The translations under genes and the position numbers were made by a program. Positions 1 through 5,996 of a stretch of 5,996 nt of DNA are shown piece after piece. How positions within the stretch are numbered: the first letter of the stretch is position 1; each line of letters starts with the position of its first letter. The notes beneath the pieces are model-generated. The model ran no database searches. It was not told the DNA's origin and saw only the letters and a list, made by a program, of their open reading frames with translations. Origin of the DNA: JANYBT01 sp038211475 (GTDB lineage: Bacteria; Acidobacteriota; Terriglobia; Terriglobales; Acidobacteriaceae); the NCBI GenBank assembly GCA_038211475.1, contig JBBQVN010000195.1, positions 1 to 5,996 of the forward strand, written 5' to 3'.

Positions 1-752
1 GATGTTCCGGTGCGCACAGACGCGGGGTTGAGCTTCGCCATTACGGCGTCCACCATTTGCTGCATGCCATTTTCCAACGAGGTGAACAGAGGCGGGGCAG
101 GGCCTCTCCGAAGCTTCGCCATTTTCCGGCGCGAGGCGAGCATGGCGCGACCCAGGCTGCCGTGCCTGGCTTCCATATCCGCAAAACGGGCGAGGACCGC
201 GCGCGCGCTGAGTTGATCGGCCTCGCCTCCATACACGCCGGAGAGCAAAGGGTCGGCTAGCCGCTCCACCATTTCTGCGCCGTAGTGGCGTTCCACCATG
301 GACGCAACAGTTTCATCGCCCTGCGCTTGGTGCGGCGGATGAAACCATTCTCCGGCCATGCGCAGCTTGGTGCGCACCGAGAATAATGGCGAGAGCACGG
401 TGGGCAGAATCTTGGTGGGCACCATGAACATCAGGCCATCGGGCATGACGACGAGACGTCCGTTGACCAGGATGTAAGTCTTGCGCTGCGGATCGTTGGA
501 ACCGATCAGTTGATCGCCGAGGCCGACTTTGCGGCAAAGGTCGGACGCCCACGGTTTCTCCGTCAGAAACGAATCAGGGCCGGCCTCCACCAGGCAGTCG
601 TCTATATGGTCGGTGACCATCACGCCGCCAAGCCGCGAACTGGATTCGTACAAGACGTACTCGACCGGCAAGCCAGCGGCCTGTTTTACTTCGATCTCGT
701 AGGCCGCTGCCAGCCCGGAGATTCCGCCGCCGATAATTGCGATACGTTTCAT
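1..752 (-). CDS. hemG: Porphyrinogen oxidase, FAD-dependent HemG/HemY (CgoX-like) type, 3' part cut by left edge
   Basis: The product is a flavoprotein that oxidises protoporphyrinogen IX, or coproporphyrinogen III in the coproporphyrin-dependent route, to the aromatic porphyrin using oxygen. About 250 codons are visible, roughly half of the usual 450-490 residue family length. The N-terminus KRIAIIGGGISGLAAAY carries a Rossmann dinucleotide motif (G8, G10, G13), followed by the acidic end of the second strand (E36 in VLYES) and the R-LGG turn (R40, G42, G43). The family block EAGPDSFLTEKP and the LGDQLIG segment follow, then the helical substrate-domain pattern VERHYGAEMVERLADPLLSGVYGG. The ATG lies only 2 bases after the hemH stop, so translation is probably coupled; no clear Shine-Dalgarno is seen before it. 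The frame is open to the left edge. The unrelated one-subunit quinone-dependent HemG of E. coli is ruled out by the FAD motif. Substrate preference cannot be decided from this sequence. Confidence 0.93.
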   Translation of the reverse strand, partial: MKRIAIIGGGISGLAAAYEIEVKQAAGLPVEYVLYESSSRLGGVMVTDHIDDCLVEAGPDSFLTEKPWASDLCRKVGLGDQLIGSNDPQRKTYILVNGRLVVMPDGLMFMVPTKILPTVLSPLFSVRTKLRMAGEWFHPPHQAQGDETVASMVERHYGAEMVERLADPLLSGVYGGEADQLSARAVLARFADMEARHGSLGRAMLASRRKMAKLRRGPAPPLFTSLENGMQQMVDAVMAKLNPASVRTGT

Positions 753-754
753 GC

Positions 755-1699
755 TTACGGCGATTGAAGCAGCCGTTGCTTTACTATATCGGCAATCGCG
801 GCAGTGAGCAGGGGCGAACCGTTCAGCGACTCGGCACGCCACAGGGACATGCCCTGCCGCTCGGCGGACTGCTTGAACATCACGTCGATGTCATAAAGAA
901 TTTCGACGTGATCGCAGAGGAATCCTATGGGTTGCACGAATACTCCTGCGTGGCCTTTCGCTTTCAGCGCAAGGATGGTTTCCTCGACCGTAGGCCCAAT
1001 CCACGGTCCTCCCGACATGCCCTGGCTCTGGAAAGCAAAGCTGCAATCGGCGCTGCCAAGACCCGCTTCACGCGCCACCAGCCTGGCCGTCTCCCGCGCT
1101 TGGACTTCGTAATGATCGCCGTCGCTAATGGTGCGGGCGGGAACGCTATGGGCGGTGAAAATGACGGGAACCGCGCCGCCAGCCTGGTCGCGAGCTTGCT
1201 TGAGCCCTGCGGTCAATTTCTCGGCGAAAGCCTTCACCAACAGCGGTTGGTCGTGCCATTCATCCACAAAATCGATTGCGAATGGCGGCACACTGCGGGA
1301 GACCGCATCGCGATAGAGGCCAACGCTGGTGCGCGAATTCTGGGGGGCCATGCAAATAGCAATGGCGCGCGAGCAGGATTGAGAGCTGATGGCCTTCACC
1401 GCATCGGCGATCGAAGGCCTCCAATTGCGCATTCCAACATACACGGGCAGATGAAGAAGTGCGGCGAGTTGGTCGCGCTGTTGCAGCGTCCATTTGGTGA
1501 GCGCAGAGAAACCAATCAGGGAGTAGCGGTGAGTGACTTCATCGACCACCTGCTGGGGCAGCGACCGCCCGCCGGTGATGGCGCGCAGGAAATCGGGAAT
1601 GTCTTCCGGCTTGTCAGGGCTGCCATGCGCCAGCAACAACACTGCCGTGTTGCTCTGGCCGTCCCTGACGTTTGCGGGCGCGTTACCGCTGGTTCCCAT
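755..1699 (-). CDS. hemH: Ferrochelatase (protoporphyrin or coproporphyrin ferrochelatase)
   Basis: This enzyme inserts ferrous iron into the porphyrin ring. The 314-residue length fits the compact bacterial type with no C-terminal iron-sulfur extension. Visible landmarks: the N-terminal strand and loop VLLLAHGSPDKPEDI (residues 20-34), a GGR turn near residue 44, TAHSVP with the catalytic His184, FQSQGMSGGPWIGP (223-236), and GFLCDHVEILYDID with the conserved acidic Glu266. From memory, the pattern resembles Bacillus subtilis HemH/CpfC along its length. One oddity is His25 in LAHGSP, where Bacillus-type coproporphyrin ferrochelatases have the iron-facing Tyr and E. coli/human enzymes have Leu/Met. 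The ATG is supported by a GGGGA ribosome binding site 8 bases upstream. A later GTG at codon 20 would remove the first strand and is unlikely. The gene lies 15 bases after hemE and 2 bases before hemG, as in a hemEHY-type operon. Whether the substrate is coproporphyrin or protoporphyrin is undecided. Confidence 0.95.
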   Translation of the reverse strand: MGTSGNAPANVRDGQSNTAVLLLAHGSPDKPEDIPDFLRAITGGRSLPQQVVDEVTHRYSLIGFSALTKWTLQQRDQLAALLHLPVYVGMRNWRPSIADAVKAISSQSCSRAIAICMAPQNSRTSVGLYRDAVSRSVPPFAIDFVDEWHDQPLLVKAFAEKLTAGLKQARDQAGGAVPVIFTAHSVPARTISDGDHYEVQARETARLVAREAGLGSADCSFAFQSQGMSGGPWIGPTVEETILALKAKGHAGVFVQPIGFLCDHVEILYDIDVMFKQSAERQGMSLWRAESLNGSPLLTAAIADIVKQRLLQSP

Positions 1700-1707
1700 G
1701 GGAGCAG

Positions 1708-1712
1708 TCCCC
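1708..1712 (-). promoter_or_regulatory. Ribosome binding site of hemH
   Basis: GGGGA on the minus strand is followed by an 8-base spacer and the hemH ATG, inside the 15-base hemE-hemH gap. It is the clearest Shine-Dalgarno-like site in the window and supports the chosen hemH start. The bases GGGA can pair with TCCC directly before the ATG (4-bp stem, CTGC loop), so the site may be partly masked. Confidence 0.55.
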
Positions 1713-1714
1713 GC

Positions 1715-2755
1715 TTATGACTTTTTGAATTCGTATTGCTGAACGAAGGCGGCCAGCGACTTCACGTTGTCCACCGGCGTTTCAGGCAGAATGCCGTGGC
1801 CCAGGTTGAAGATGTGGCCGGGACGTCCGGCAGCTTGTTGCAAAATATCCGCGGCGCGGGATTTTACTTCGTCCCACTCGGCGAACAGGAGCACGGGGTC
1901 TAAATTTCCCTGCACCGCAACTTTGTAATCCATCCGCCGCCAGCCTTCGTCGAGCGGGATGCGCCAGTCCAAACCCACCACGTCGGCGCCACAGCGCTGC
2001 ATCGAAGGCAGCAGAGTAGAGCTATCCGTGCCGAAGTAGATGATCGGCGCGGCGGTCCGCTTCAGGGTATGTACCAGTGTCGTGACGTGAGGGAGCACAT
2101 AGCGTTCGTAGTCTTCGACGCTAAGGCAGCCCACCCAGCTGTCAAAAATCTGCAGCACGTCGGCGCCGGCCCGCACTTGCTCGGCGGCGTACGCCGCCAC
2201 GACCACGGTGATCTTGCGCATCAACTCGTCCCACGCCGCAGGCGAGGAGTACATCATCTTCTTGGTGTGGATGTAGTTGCGGGAGCTTCCGCCCTCGATC
2301 ATGTAGCTGGCTAAAGTAAAAGGCGCACCGCAAAAACCGATCACGGGCAGGCTCTCGCCGAAATGGGTGGCCACTTCGCGTACCGCCTCGGCTACATAGC
2401 CCAGGTCGGCAGCGCGGTCGGTGCGGAGACGCGAAATGTCGGCAGCGCTGCGCAATGGCGCCTCAATGACCGGGCCTTCGCCTGCTTCAAAGCGAAAGGG
2501 AAGTCCCATCACCTCGAGCGGAAGCAGCAGGTCCGCGAAGATGATGGCCGCATCCACTTTCAGGAATTCCGCTGCGGTAATGGTGACCTCAGCAGCGAGT
2601 TGCGGCTGCTTGCAGATTTCAATCAGGGAATGGCTCTTGCGAACCGCGCGGTACTCGGCCATATAGCGCCCGGCCTGGCGCATGAACCACACCGGGGTGC
2701 GATCGACTGGCAACGATTTGCAAGCACGTACAAAGCGGGAATTGGGGGCAGACAT
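1715..2755 (-). CDS. hemE: Uroporphyrinogen decarboxylase
   Basis: The enzyme removes four carboxyl groups from uroporphyrinogen III to give coproporphyrinogen III in the cytoplasm; it needs no cofactor. At 346 residues it is full length for the family. The first signature, PVWFMRQAGRYMAEYR, lies at residues 21-36 and includes the substrate-binding Arg26 and Arg30. The catalytic aspartate is Asp75 in IIFADLLLPLE. GFCGAPFTLASYMIEGG (140-156) holds the conserved Tyr151. IFDSWVG carries Ser206, and NLGHGILPETP carries His320 near the C-terminus. These match the active-site residues known from human UROD (Arg37, Arg41, Asp86, Tyr164, Ser219, His339). All key residues are intact and no frameshift is seen. 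The ATG comes 42 bases after the tldE stop, and I see no convincing Shine-Dalgarno before it. It is followed after 15 bases by hemH and probably shares a transcript with hemH and hemG. Confidence 0.97.
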   Translation of the reverse strand: MSAPNSRFVRACKSLPVDRTPVWFMRQAGRYMAEYRAVRKSHSLIEICKQPQLAAEVTITAAEFLKVDAAIIFADLLLPLEVMGLPFRFEAGEGPVIEAPLRSAADISRLRTDRAADLGYVAEAVREVATHFGESLPVIGFCGAPFTLASYMIEGGSSRNYIHTKKMMYSSPAAWDELMRKITVVVAAYAAEQVRAGADVLQIFDSWVGCLSVEDYERYVLPHVTTLVHTLKRTAAPIIYFGTDSSTLLPSMQRCGADVVGLDWRIPLDEGWRRMDYKVAVQGNLDPVLLFAEWDEVKSRAADILQQAAGRPGHIFNLGHGILPETPVDNVKSLAAFVQQYEFKKS

Positions 2756-2797
2756 TAACGGTTTAGATTAGCACGTTCGGTCGCAGGCTCGCGTACT

Positions 2798-4180
2798 TCA
2801 GAATCGCGTCACTTCGGTAAAGTTGAAGTCGCGGACCTTCATGGCGGGGGCCACCATGTCGAATGACTCTTCGCCGCTGGCCCGTGAGGGAACGCTCATG
2901 GCTTCCACATTGCAGAGCATCGCAATCAGACTTTGGTTGAATCGGAAATTGCGGAGCCCGCTCTTTACCGTGCCGTTTTCGATGAGGAACGTGCCGTCGC
3001 GCGTCATGCCGGTAAGAAGTTTCTCGTACGATTCTATTTCGCGGATGTACCACAAACGCGAGACCAGGACGCCGCGCTCGGTGGAGGCAATCATCTGCTC
3101 CACGGTTTGCGGATCGTGACGCGTCGCAAACACAATGTTCATGGGCGCCTCGCCGATTTCGTTGGGCAATGAGAAGCCATGGCCGGTGGCGGCAATGGGG
3201 CCGACTTCGGCGGCAGGTTCGGAACGCCGCATCTTCTCAGCCGTGGCGCGGGCATACACCACGCGGTGCACAACTCCGTTCTCCACCAGCGGAACGCGTT
3301 GCCGCAGAACGCCTTCGCCATCGAAAGGACAGCCCGTCTGCATAGGGTGGCGCACATCGTCCACAATCGTAATGTTCGGTCCGAACAGCGGCGCGCCAAT
3401 ACGGCGGTTCAGGAACGAACGTTCGTCCAAAATGGCTTGGCCGCTGAAATCGAAGAACATGAAGCCGACGATGTCGAGCACGGCGGCAGGTTCAAGGATC
3501 ACTGTGTATTTTCCAGGCGGGAGTTCGCCGGGGTGAGCGGAATCGAGTGTCTTTTGCGCCGCGATTTCAGCCATGGCGAGCGGATCGAGTTGAGCCACAT
3601 CCGGCGAGTTAGCTTTTTGCCAGCCGGACGAGTCGCCAGCCAGCATGGTGATGGAAATTTCGGCGGAGGTCTGCGCATACCAGCGATCCAGGCCTCGCGA
3701 GTTGAAGAGGCCTTCGACCGAGTCGGCGGTGGAGAACACTCCCGCGGTGGTGAGGCGATGCTGGTTGGCGATGCCGACAATCTTCCCGACGCCATCTGCG
3801 CGCTGCTCCGGACTGACCGCCGCGGTGCCGGCAAAGTGGCGCGAAGGACCTGAGTCGTCATCCCCGGCCTCGGCGGCAGTGGGCACGGGGAGCAAGTCGG
3901 AATCTGGTTGTTGCACGAGGGCCAGTTTCTCGGATGCCTGCACGACGCGCCGCAGGCTGTCTTCATCGAACTTGTTGGTGGCAGCGCGCGCGGTACGGCC
4001 AGCGAAATTGGTGCGAACTGAGATCGAGCAGTTCTCTTCGGCGACATTCTGATGAATTGCATTGTTGGCAAAGCGAGTGAGCGCAGAGCGCCCGGCGGAA
4101 AACGTCGCTTCCACCTCGTCAGCGGCGGAGAATTTCCTGATCCGGTCAAAGAGATCTGCGGCTTGGTCTCGGCTCAGCAT
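2798..4180 (-). CDS. tldE: TldE/PmbA-type subunit of TldD-TldE protease
   Basis: This is a member of the TldD/PmbA family. In E. coli, TldE pairs with the zinc-bearing TldD to form a protease that matures microcin B17 and degrades the CcdA antitoxin; TldE helps build the substrate chamber but carries no metal. The 460-residue length is typical. The N-terminal half (about 1-190) includes the AEISITMLAG strand. The C-terminal half contains YTVILEPAAVLDIVGF (225-240), SFLNRRIGAPLFGPNITIVDD (255-275), the FDGEGVLRQRVPLVENGVV turn (286-304), TRDGTFLIENG (393-403) and NFRFNQSL (411-418). I find no HExxxH motif anywhere, which assigns it to the TldE rather than the TldD type. A short acidic stretch (EAGDDDSGPS, about 104-113) looks like a linker. 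The ATG overlaps the permease stop by one base (TAATG), with a GGGAA stretch close upstream, so it is probably translated by coupling. The likely TldD partner ends at 5652, beyond the permease. Its actual substrate is unknown. Confidence 0.9.
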   Translation of the reverse strand: MLSRDQAADLFDRIRKFSAADEVEATFSAGRSALTRFANNAIHQNVAEENCSISVRTNFAGRTARAATNKFDEDSLRRVVQASEKLALVQQPDSDLLPVPTAAEAGDDDSGPSRHFAGTAAVSPEQRADGVGKIVGIANQHRLTTAGVFSTADSVEGLFNSRGLDRWYAQTSAEISITMLAGDSSGWQKANSPDVAQLDPLAMAEIAAQKTLDSAHPGELPPGKYTVILEPAAVLDIVGFMFFDFSGQAILDERSFLNRRIGAPLFGPNITIVDDVRHPMQTGCPFDGEGVLRQRVPLVENGVVHRVVYARATAEKMRRSEPAAEVGPIAATGHGFSLPNEIGEAPMNIVFATRHDPQTVEQMIASTERGVLVSRLWYIREIESYEKLLTGMTRDGTFLIENGTVKSGLRNFRFNQSLIAMLCNVEAMSVPSRASGEESFDMVAPAMKVRDFNFTEVTRF

Positions 4181-5571
4181 TAGTTCCCAGCCATCGGCGG
4201 CGGCAATACGTTTGGGCCCACGGTCATCGCCGTTGGAACCAGCTTAAAGACCCAGCGCAGAACGACATAGGCCACGGGGCCGGCCGCTAGCAGCCACGGC
4301 GCATAGCGAAAGACGAAAGGCTCGCTGTAATAAATCTTAACCGCGCACAGAATGCCCGGAAGGATGATGGCCGCGGCCAGTCCCAATGAGCCGCCGGGAA
4401 TGCGGAAGGAGCGGGGCGCATCGGGCATGGTTTGACGCAACTTCCAGGCCGCCAGAAGAGTCAGCATGGAGGTGGCGATGCGGGTCCAGATGTAGATGCT
4501 GACCAGGTCCACTACTTTGGTTCCAGCCAGCAAGCAATAAATCACCGTCGAAACTACGATAGCGCGAGCGGGGGTGCCGTAACGCGGATCGATTTTGCCC
4601 AGCCAAGCGGGGAGATAGCCGTCTTCCGCCATGGTAGCCGGGATGCGCGTGGTGTACAGGATGGTGCTGTTGGAAAGGGCGGCGGTGCCAATGATGGAGG
4701 CGACGAGCATGGCCATGCCGAGAGCGGGACCGCCGATTAGCCGCGACGCGGTTACGATGTATCCGGTCTGCCAATCCTGCCAGTTGCCCAGGGCCGCGAG
4801 AGCTAGCGTAGCCGGCACGGTGAAGGTCAGAATGTTCAGCGGCGTGTTCCAGGCCAGCACACGGACAAAAGTTTTCTGCGCGTCTTTGATTTCGCCGACG
4901 ATGCTGGAAAGCTGCTCGTATCCAGCGTAATTCCACATGGCGAGCGCCAGTCCCTTGCCCAGCACGCTTCCCAGAGGACGTCCGGGTGGAACCAGAGGCA
5001 GCACCGGGTTGTAATGCCAGTGGAACAACGCGGCGATGCACAGCCATGCGACCGGAATGAGCACGGCTACCTGCAGAGCTACGGCGAGTCCGCCCGCCAC
5101 CTGCACGCCCCGCAAGTTCATGTAGCCCAGAAGGCATAGCACCACGGCGGCGCCGGCCCATTCCCATTTGCCGGTGAGGCCTGGAATGTAGTCGTGCAGA
5201 TAGTCCATCAACAAGACGCCGTAAACCGAGTTGAGCAAAAAGGTGCCAGTCCAATTCCACCAGCCGCATTGGAAGCCCCAGAAATCGCCGAACGCGACCC
5301 GCACCCAACGATAGAATCCGCCCTGGACGGGGAGGATGCTGTTCATTTCTGCAGCGGCAAAGGAGATGGGGATGCTCCAGAGGAACGGAACAAAAGTGAG
5401 GAAAATAAGTGCCATCCCGGGGCCGGAGCCCTGGAAAATTTCTTCGTAACCGAACGGCCCGCCCGCGGTGTAGCCATAGAAAAGGGCCAGCAACGGCAGG
5501 AACCCGATCTGCCGCATCTGCGCTTTAGAAGGGGCGGCAGAGACGGATTTGCCCTGGGGTGGAGTAGACAT
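4180..5571 (-). CDS. APC-superfamily amino acid/polyamine permease, PUT/LAT-like
   Basis: This inner-membrane transporter has 463 residues, the usual APC length, and a run of hydrophobic segments consistent with about 12 membrane helices. After a hydrophilic N-tail (1-21), the first helix breaks at GGPFGYEE (37-44). A second segment holds WSIPISFAAAEM with Glu75, followed by VQGGFYRWV and FGDFWGFQCGWWNW (94-107). Further on come MWNYAGYEQLSSIVGEI (212-228, with the conserved Glu227) and a YGTP loop. From memory, GGPFG-E, WSIP, FG-FWGFQ-G and the MWN...GE pattern are shared with plant polyamine/cationic amino acid uptake proteins (PUT/LAT), so uptake of a polyamine or amino acid is the best guess; the substrate is not proven. 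The ATG at 5571 gives the longest reading. Met19 is a possible later start, and neither has a strong Shine-Dalgarno. The gene lies between tldD and tldE and overlaps the tldE start, which suggests import of peptide breakdown products or a related role, as an inference. Confidence 0.88.
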   Translation of the reverse strand: MSTPPQGKSVSAAPSKAQMRQIGFLPLLALFYGYTAGGPFGYEEIFQGSGPGMALIFLTFVPFLWSIPISFAAAEMNSILPVQGGFYRWVRVAFGDFWGFQCGWWNWTGTFLLNSVYGVLLMDYLHDYIPGLTGKWEWAGAAVVLCLLGYMNLRGVQVAGGLAVALQVAVLIPVAWLCIAALFHWHYNPVLPLVPPGRPLGSVLGKGLALAMWNYAGYEQLSSIVGEIKDAQKTFVRVLAWNTPLNILTFTVPATLALAALGNWQDWQTGYIVTASRLIGGPALGMAMLVASIIGTAALSNSTILYTTRIPATMAEDGYLPAWLGKIDPRYGTPARAIVVSTVIYCLLAGTKVVDLVSIYIWTRIATSMLTLLAAWKLRQTMPDAPRSFRIPGGSLGLAAAIILPGILCAVKIYYSEPFVFRYAPWLLAAGPVAYVVLRWVFKLVPTAMTVGPNVLPPPMAGN

Positions 5572-5593
5572 TAGGAGCGCTGGAGTTCGCGCA

Positions 5594-5623
5594 ATAGTAT
5601 CTGACGCAACCGGGATTTTGCAA
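5594..5623 (-). promoter_or_regulatory. Candidate sigma70-type promoter for the permease-tldE-hem unit
   Basis: In the 80-base gap between tldD and the permease, the minus strand shows TTGCAA (5618-5623), an 18-base spacer, then TACTAT (5594-5599), about 22 bases before the permease ATG. The match to TTGACA/TATAAT is partial (4 of 6 in each box). It could supply an internal promoter separating tldD from the downstream genes, but such matches also occur by chance. Confidence 0.25.
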
Positions 5624-5651
5624 AGGCAGAGGCCGGGGGAGACTTCTGTCT

Positions 5652-5996
5652 CTAGCTGCCGCTATAGGCACTGCCGATGCGGATCTGGCGGAAGCGTGCA
5701 GGTGCCGCGCCGTGGCCAGTGCCGATGACTTGGGCGGGTTGTCCTTTGCCGCAGTTGGGGGTGCCCCAGAGCGTCCACTGGTCGCGCGAACAGATGGCGT
5801 CCATGGAGTTCCAGAACTCGGTGGTGATGCCTGAATACGACGGGTTTTTCAGCAGGCGGACAAGTTTGCCATTGCGGATTTCCCAGCCCATTTCGCAGCC
5901 GAACTGGAAGTTGTAACGCTTGTCGTCGATCGACCACGACTTGTTGGTCTCCATGTAGATGCCATGGCTGGTATCGGCAATCAACTGTTCGCGGGT
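5652..5996 (-). CDS. tldD: TldD-type metalloprotease subunit, C-terminal 114 residues (5' part outside window)
   Basis: Only the C-terminal end is present; the frame stays open to the right edge, so the start lies outside. The visible protein begins TREQLIADTSHGIYMETNKSWSIDDKR and continues NFQFGCEMGWEIRNGKLVRLLKNPSYSGITTEFWNS, then WGTPNCGKGQPAQVIGTGHGAAPARFRQIRIG near the stop. This is the typical C-terminal block of TldD-type proteins. In E. coli TldD, as I recall, a cysteine in the matching segment completes the zinc site formed by the two histidines of the HExxxH motif; Cys82 of the visible part (PNCGKG) is the likely equivalent. The HExxxH motif itself would lie outside the window and cannot be checked here. 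The gene is followed by an 80-base gap and then the permease, with the tldE-type gene beyond it. The TAG stop is at 5652-5654. The visible part shows no damage. Confidence 0.9.
   Translation of the reverse strand, partial: TREQLIADTSHGIYMETNKSWSIDDKRYNFQFGCEMGWEIRNGKLVRLLKNPSYSGITTEFWNSMDAICSRDQWTLWGTPNCGKGQPAQVIGTGHGAAPARFRQIRIGSAYSGS

Noticed and set aside
737..1720. Long plus-strand open frame of 327 codons covering all of hemH
   Set aside because: It lies antisense to a clear ferrochelatase with all catalytic residues, and its translation shows no recognisable domain. It is a frame shadow typical of GC-rich coding DNA.
2756..2797. tldE-hemE gap as a promoter or leader for hemE
   Set aside because: TAATCT could serve as a -10 box, but there is no acceptable -35 box at a suitable distance, no strong hairpin and no clear ribosome binding site.
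3179..3853. Plus-strand open frame of 224 codons opposite tldE
   Set aside because: It is antisense to a well-supported TldE-type gene, with a composition that looks like a reversed coding shadow and no family motif.
4337..5308. Minus-strand open frame of 323 codons within the permease in another frame
   Set aside because: The Arg/His/Gly-rich translation lacks motifs, while the overlapping frame encodes an obvious multi-helix permease.
5639..5652. Inverted repeat GAGAC-ttct-GTCTC at the end of tldD as a possible terminator
   Set aside because: The stem is only 5 bp and is followed by C/G-rich sequence with no T tract on the minus strand, so it does not look like an intrinsic terminator.

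Overview
The window is a densely packed stretch of GC-rich chromosomal DNA in which every convincing gene lies on the minus strand. In transcription order (right to left) the genes are: the C-terminal end of a TldD-type metalloprotease subunit (cut by the right edge), an amino acid/polyamine permease of the APC superfamily, a TldE/PmbA-type protease partner subunit, uroporphyrinogen decarboxylase (hemE), ferrochelatase (hemH), and the N-terminal half of a flavin-dependent porphyrinogen oxidase (hemG/hemY type, cut by the left edge). No tRNA, rRNA, CRISPR array, insertion sequence or phage gene is visible.

Organism: the hemE-hemH-hemG(Y) order resembles the Bacillus hemEHY operon, but the base composition and protein style do not suggest a low-GC Firmicute. 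The oxygen-dependent flavin oxidase suggests an aerobic heterotroph. Together with the paired TldD/TldE genes this would fit a member of Acidobacteriota (Terriglobia/Koribacter-like). That placement is an inference from gene content and impression, not a demonstrated assignment.

Layout: all genes are head to tail with small gaps. There are 80 bases between tldD and the permease, holding a weak candidate sigma70-type promoter. The permease stop and the tldE start overlap by one base (TAATG). There are 42 bases between tldE and hemE, 15 between hemE and hemH with a good ribosome binding site, and 2 between hemH and hemG. This looks like one or two polycistronic units. No stretch over 300 bases lacks a gene.

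Function: hemE makes coproporphyrinogen III. The hemG product oxidises either coproporphyrinogen or protoporphyrinogen, and hemH inserts iron, so three late steps of haem synthesis are co-encoded. The step that would tell the coproporphyrin-dependent route from the classical one (chdC/hemQ, or hemF/hemN) is not in the window. TldD and TldE homologues form a heteromeric protease that trims small or unfolded peptides. Here the two subunit genes are separated by a permease resembling polyamine/cationic amino acid importers. The content is mostly recognisable housekeeping. The least ordinary points are the tldD-permease-tldE-hemEHG linkage and a His in place of the usual Tyr/Met/Leu at the haem-facing loop of the ferrochelatase.
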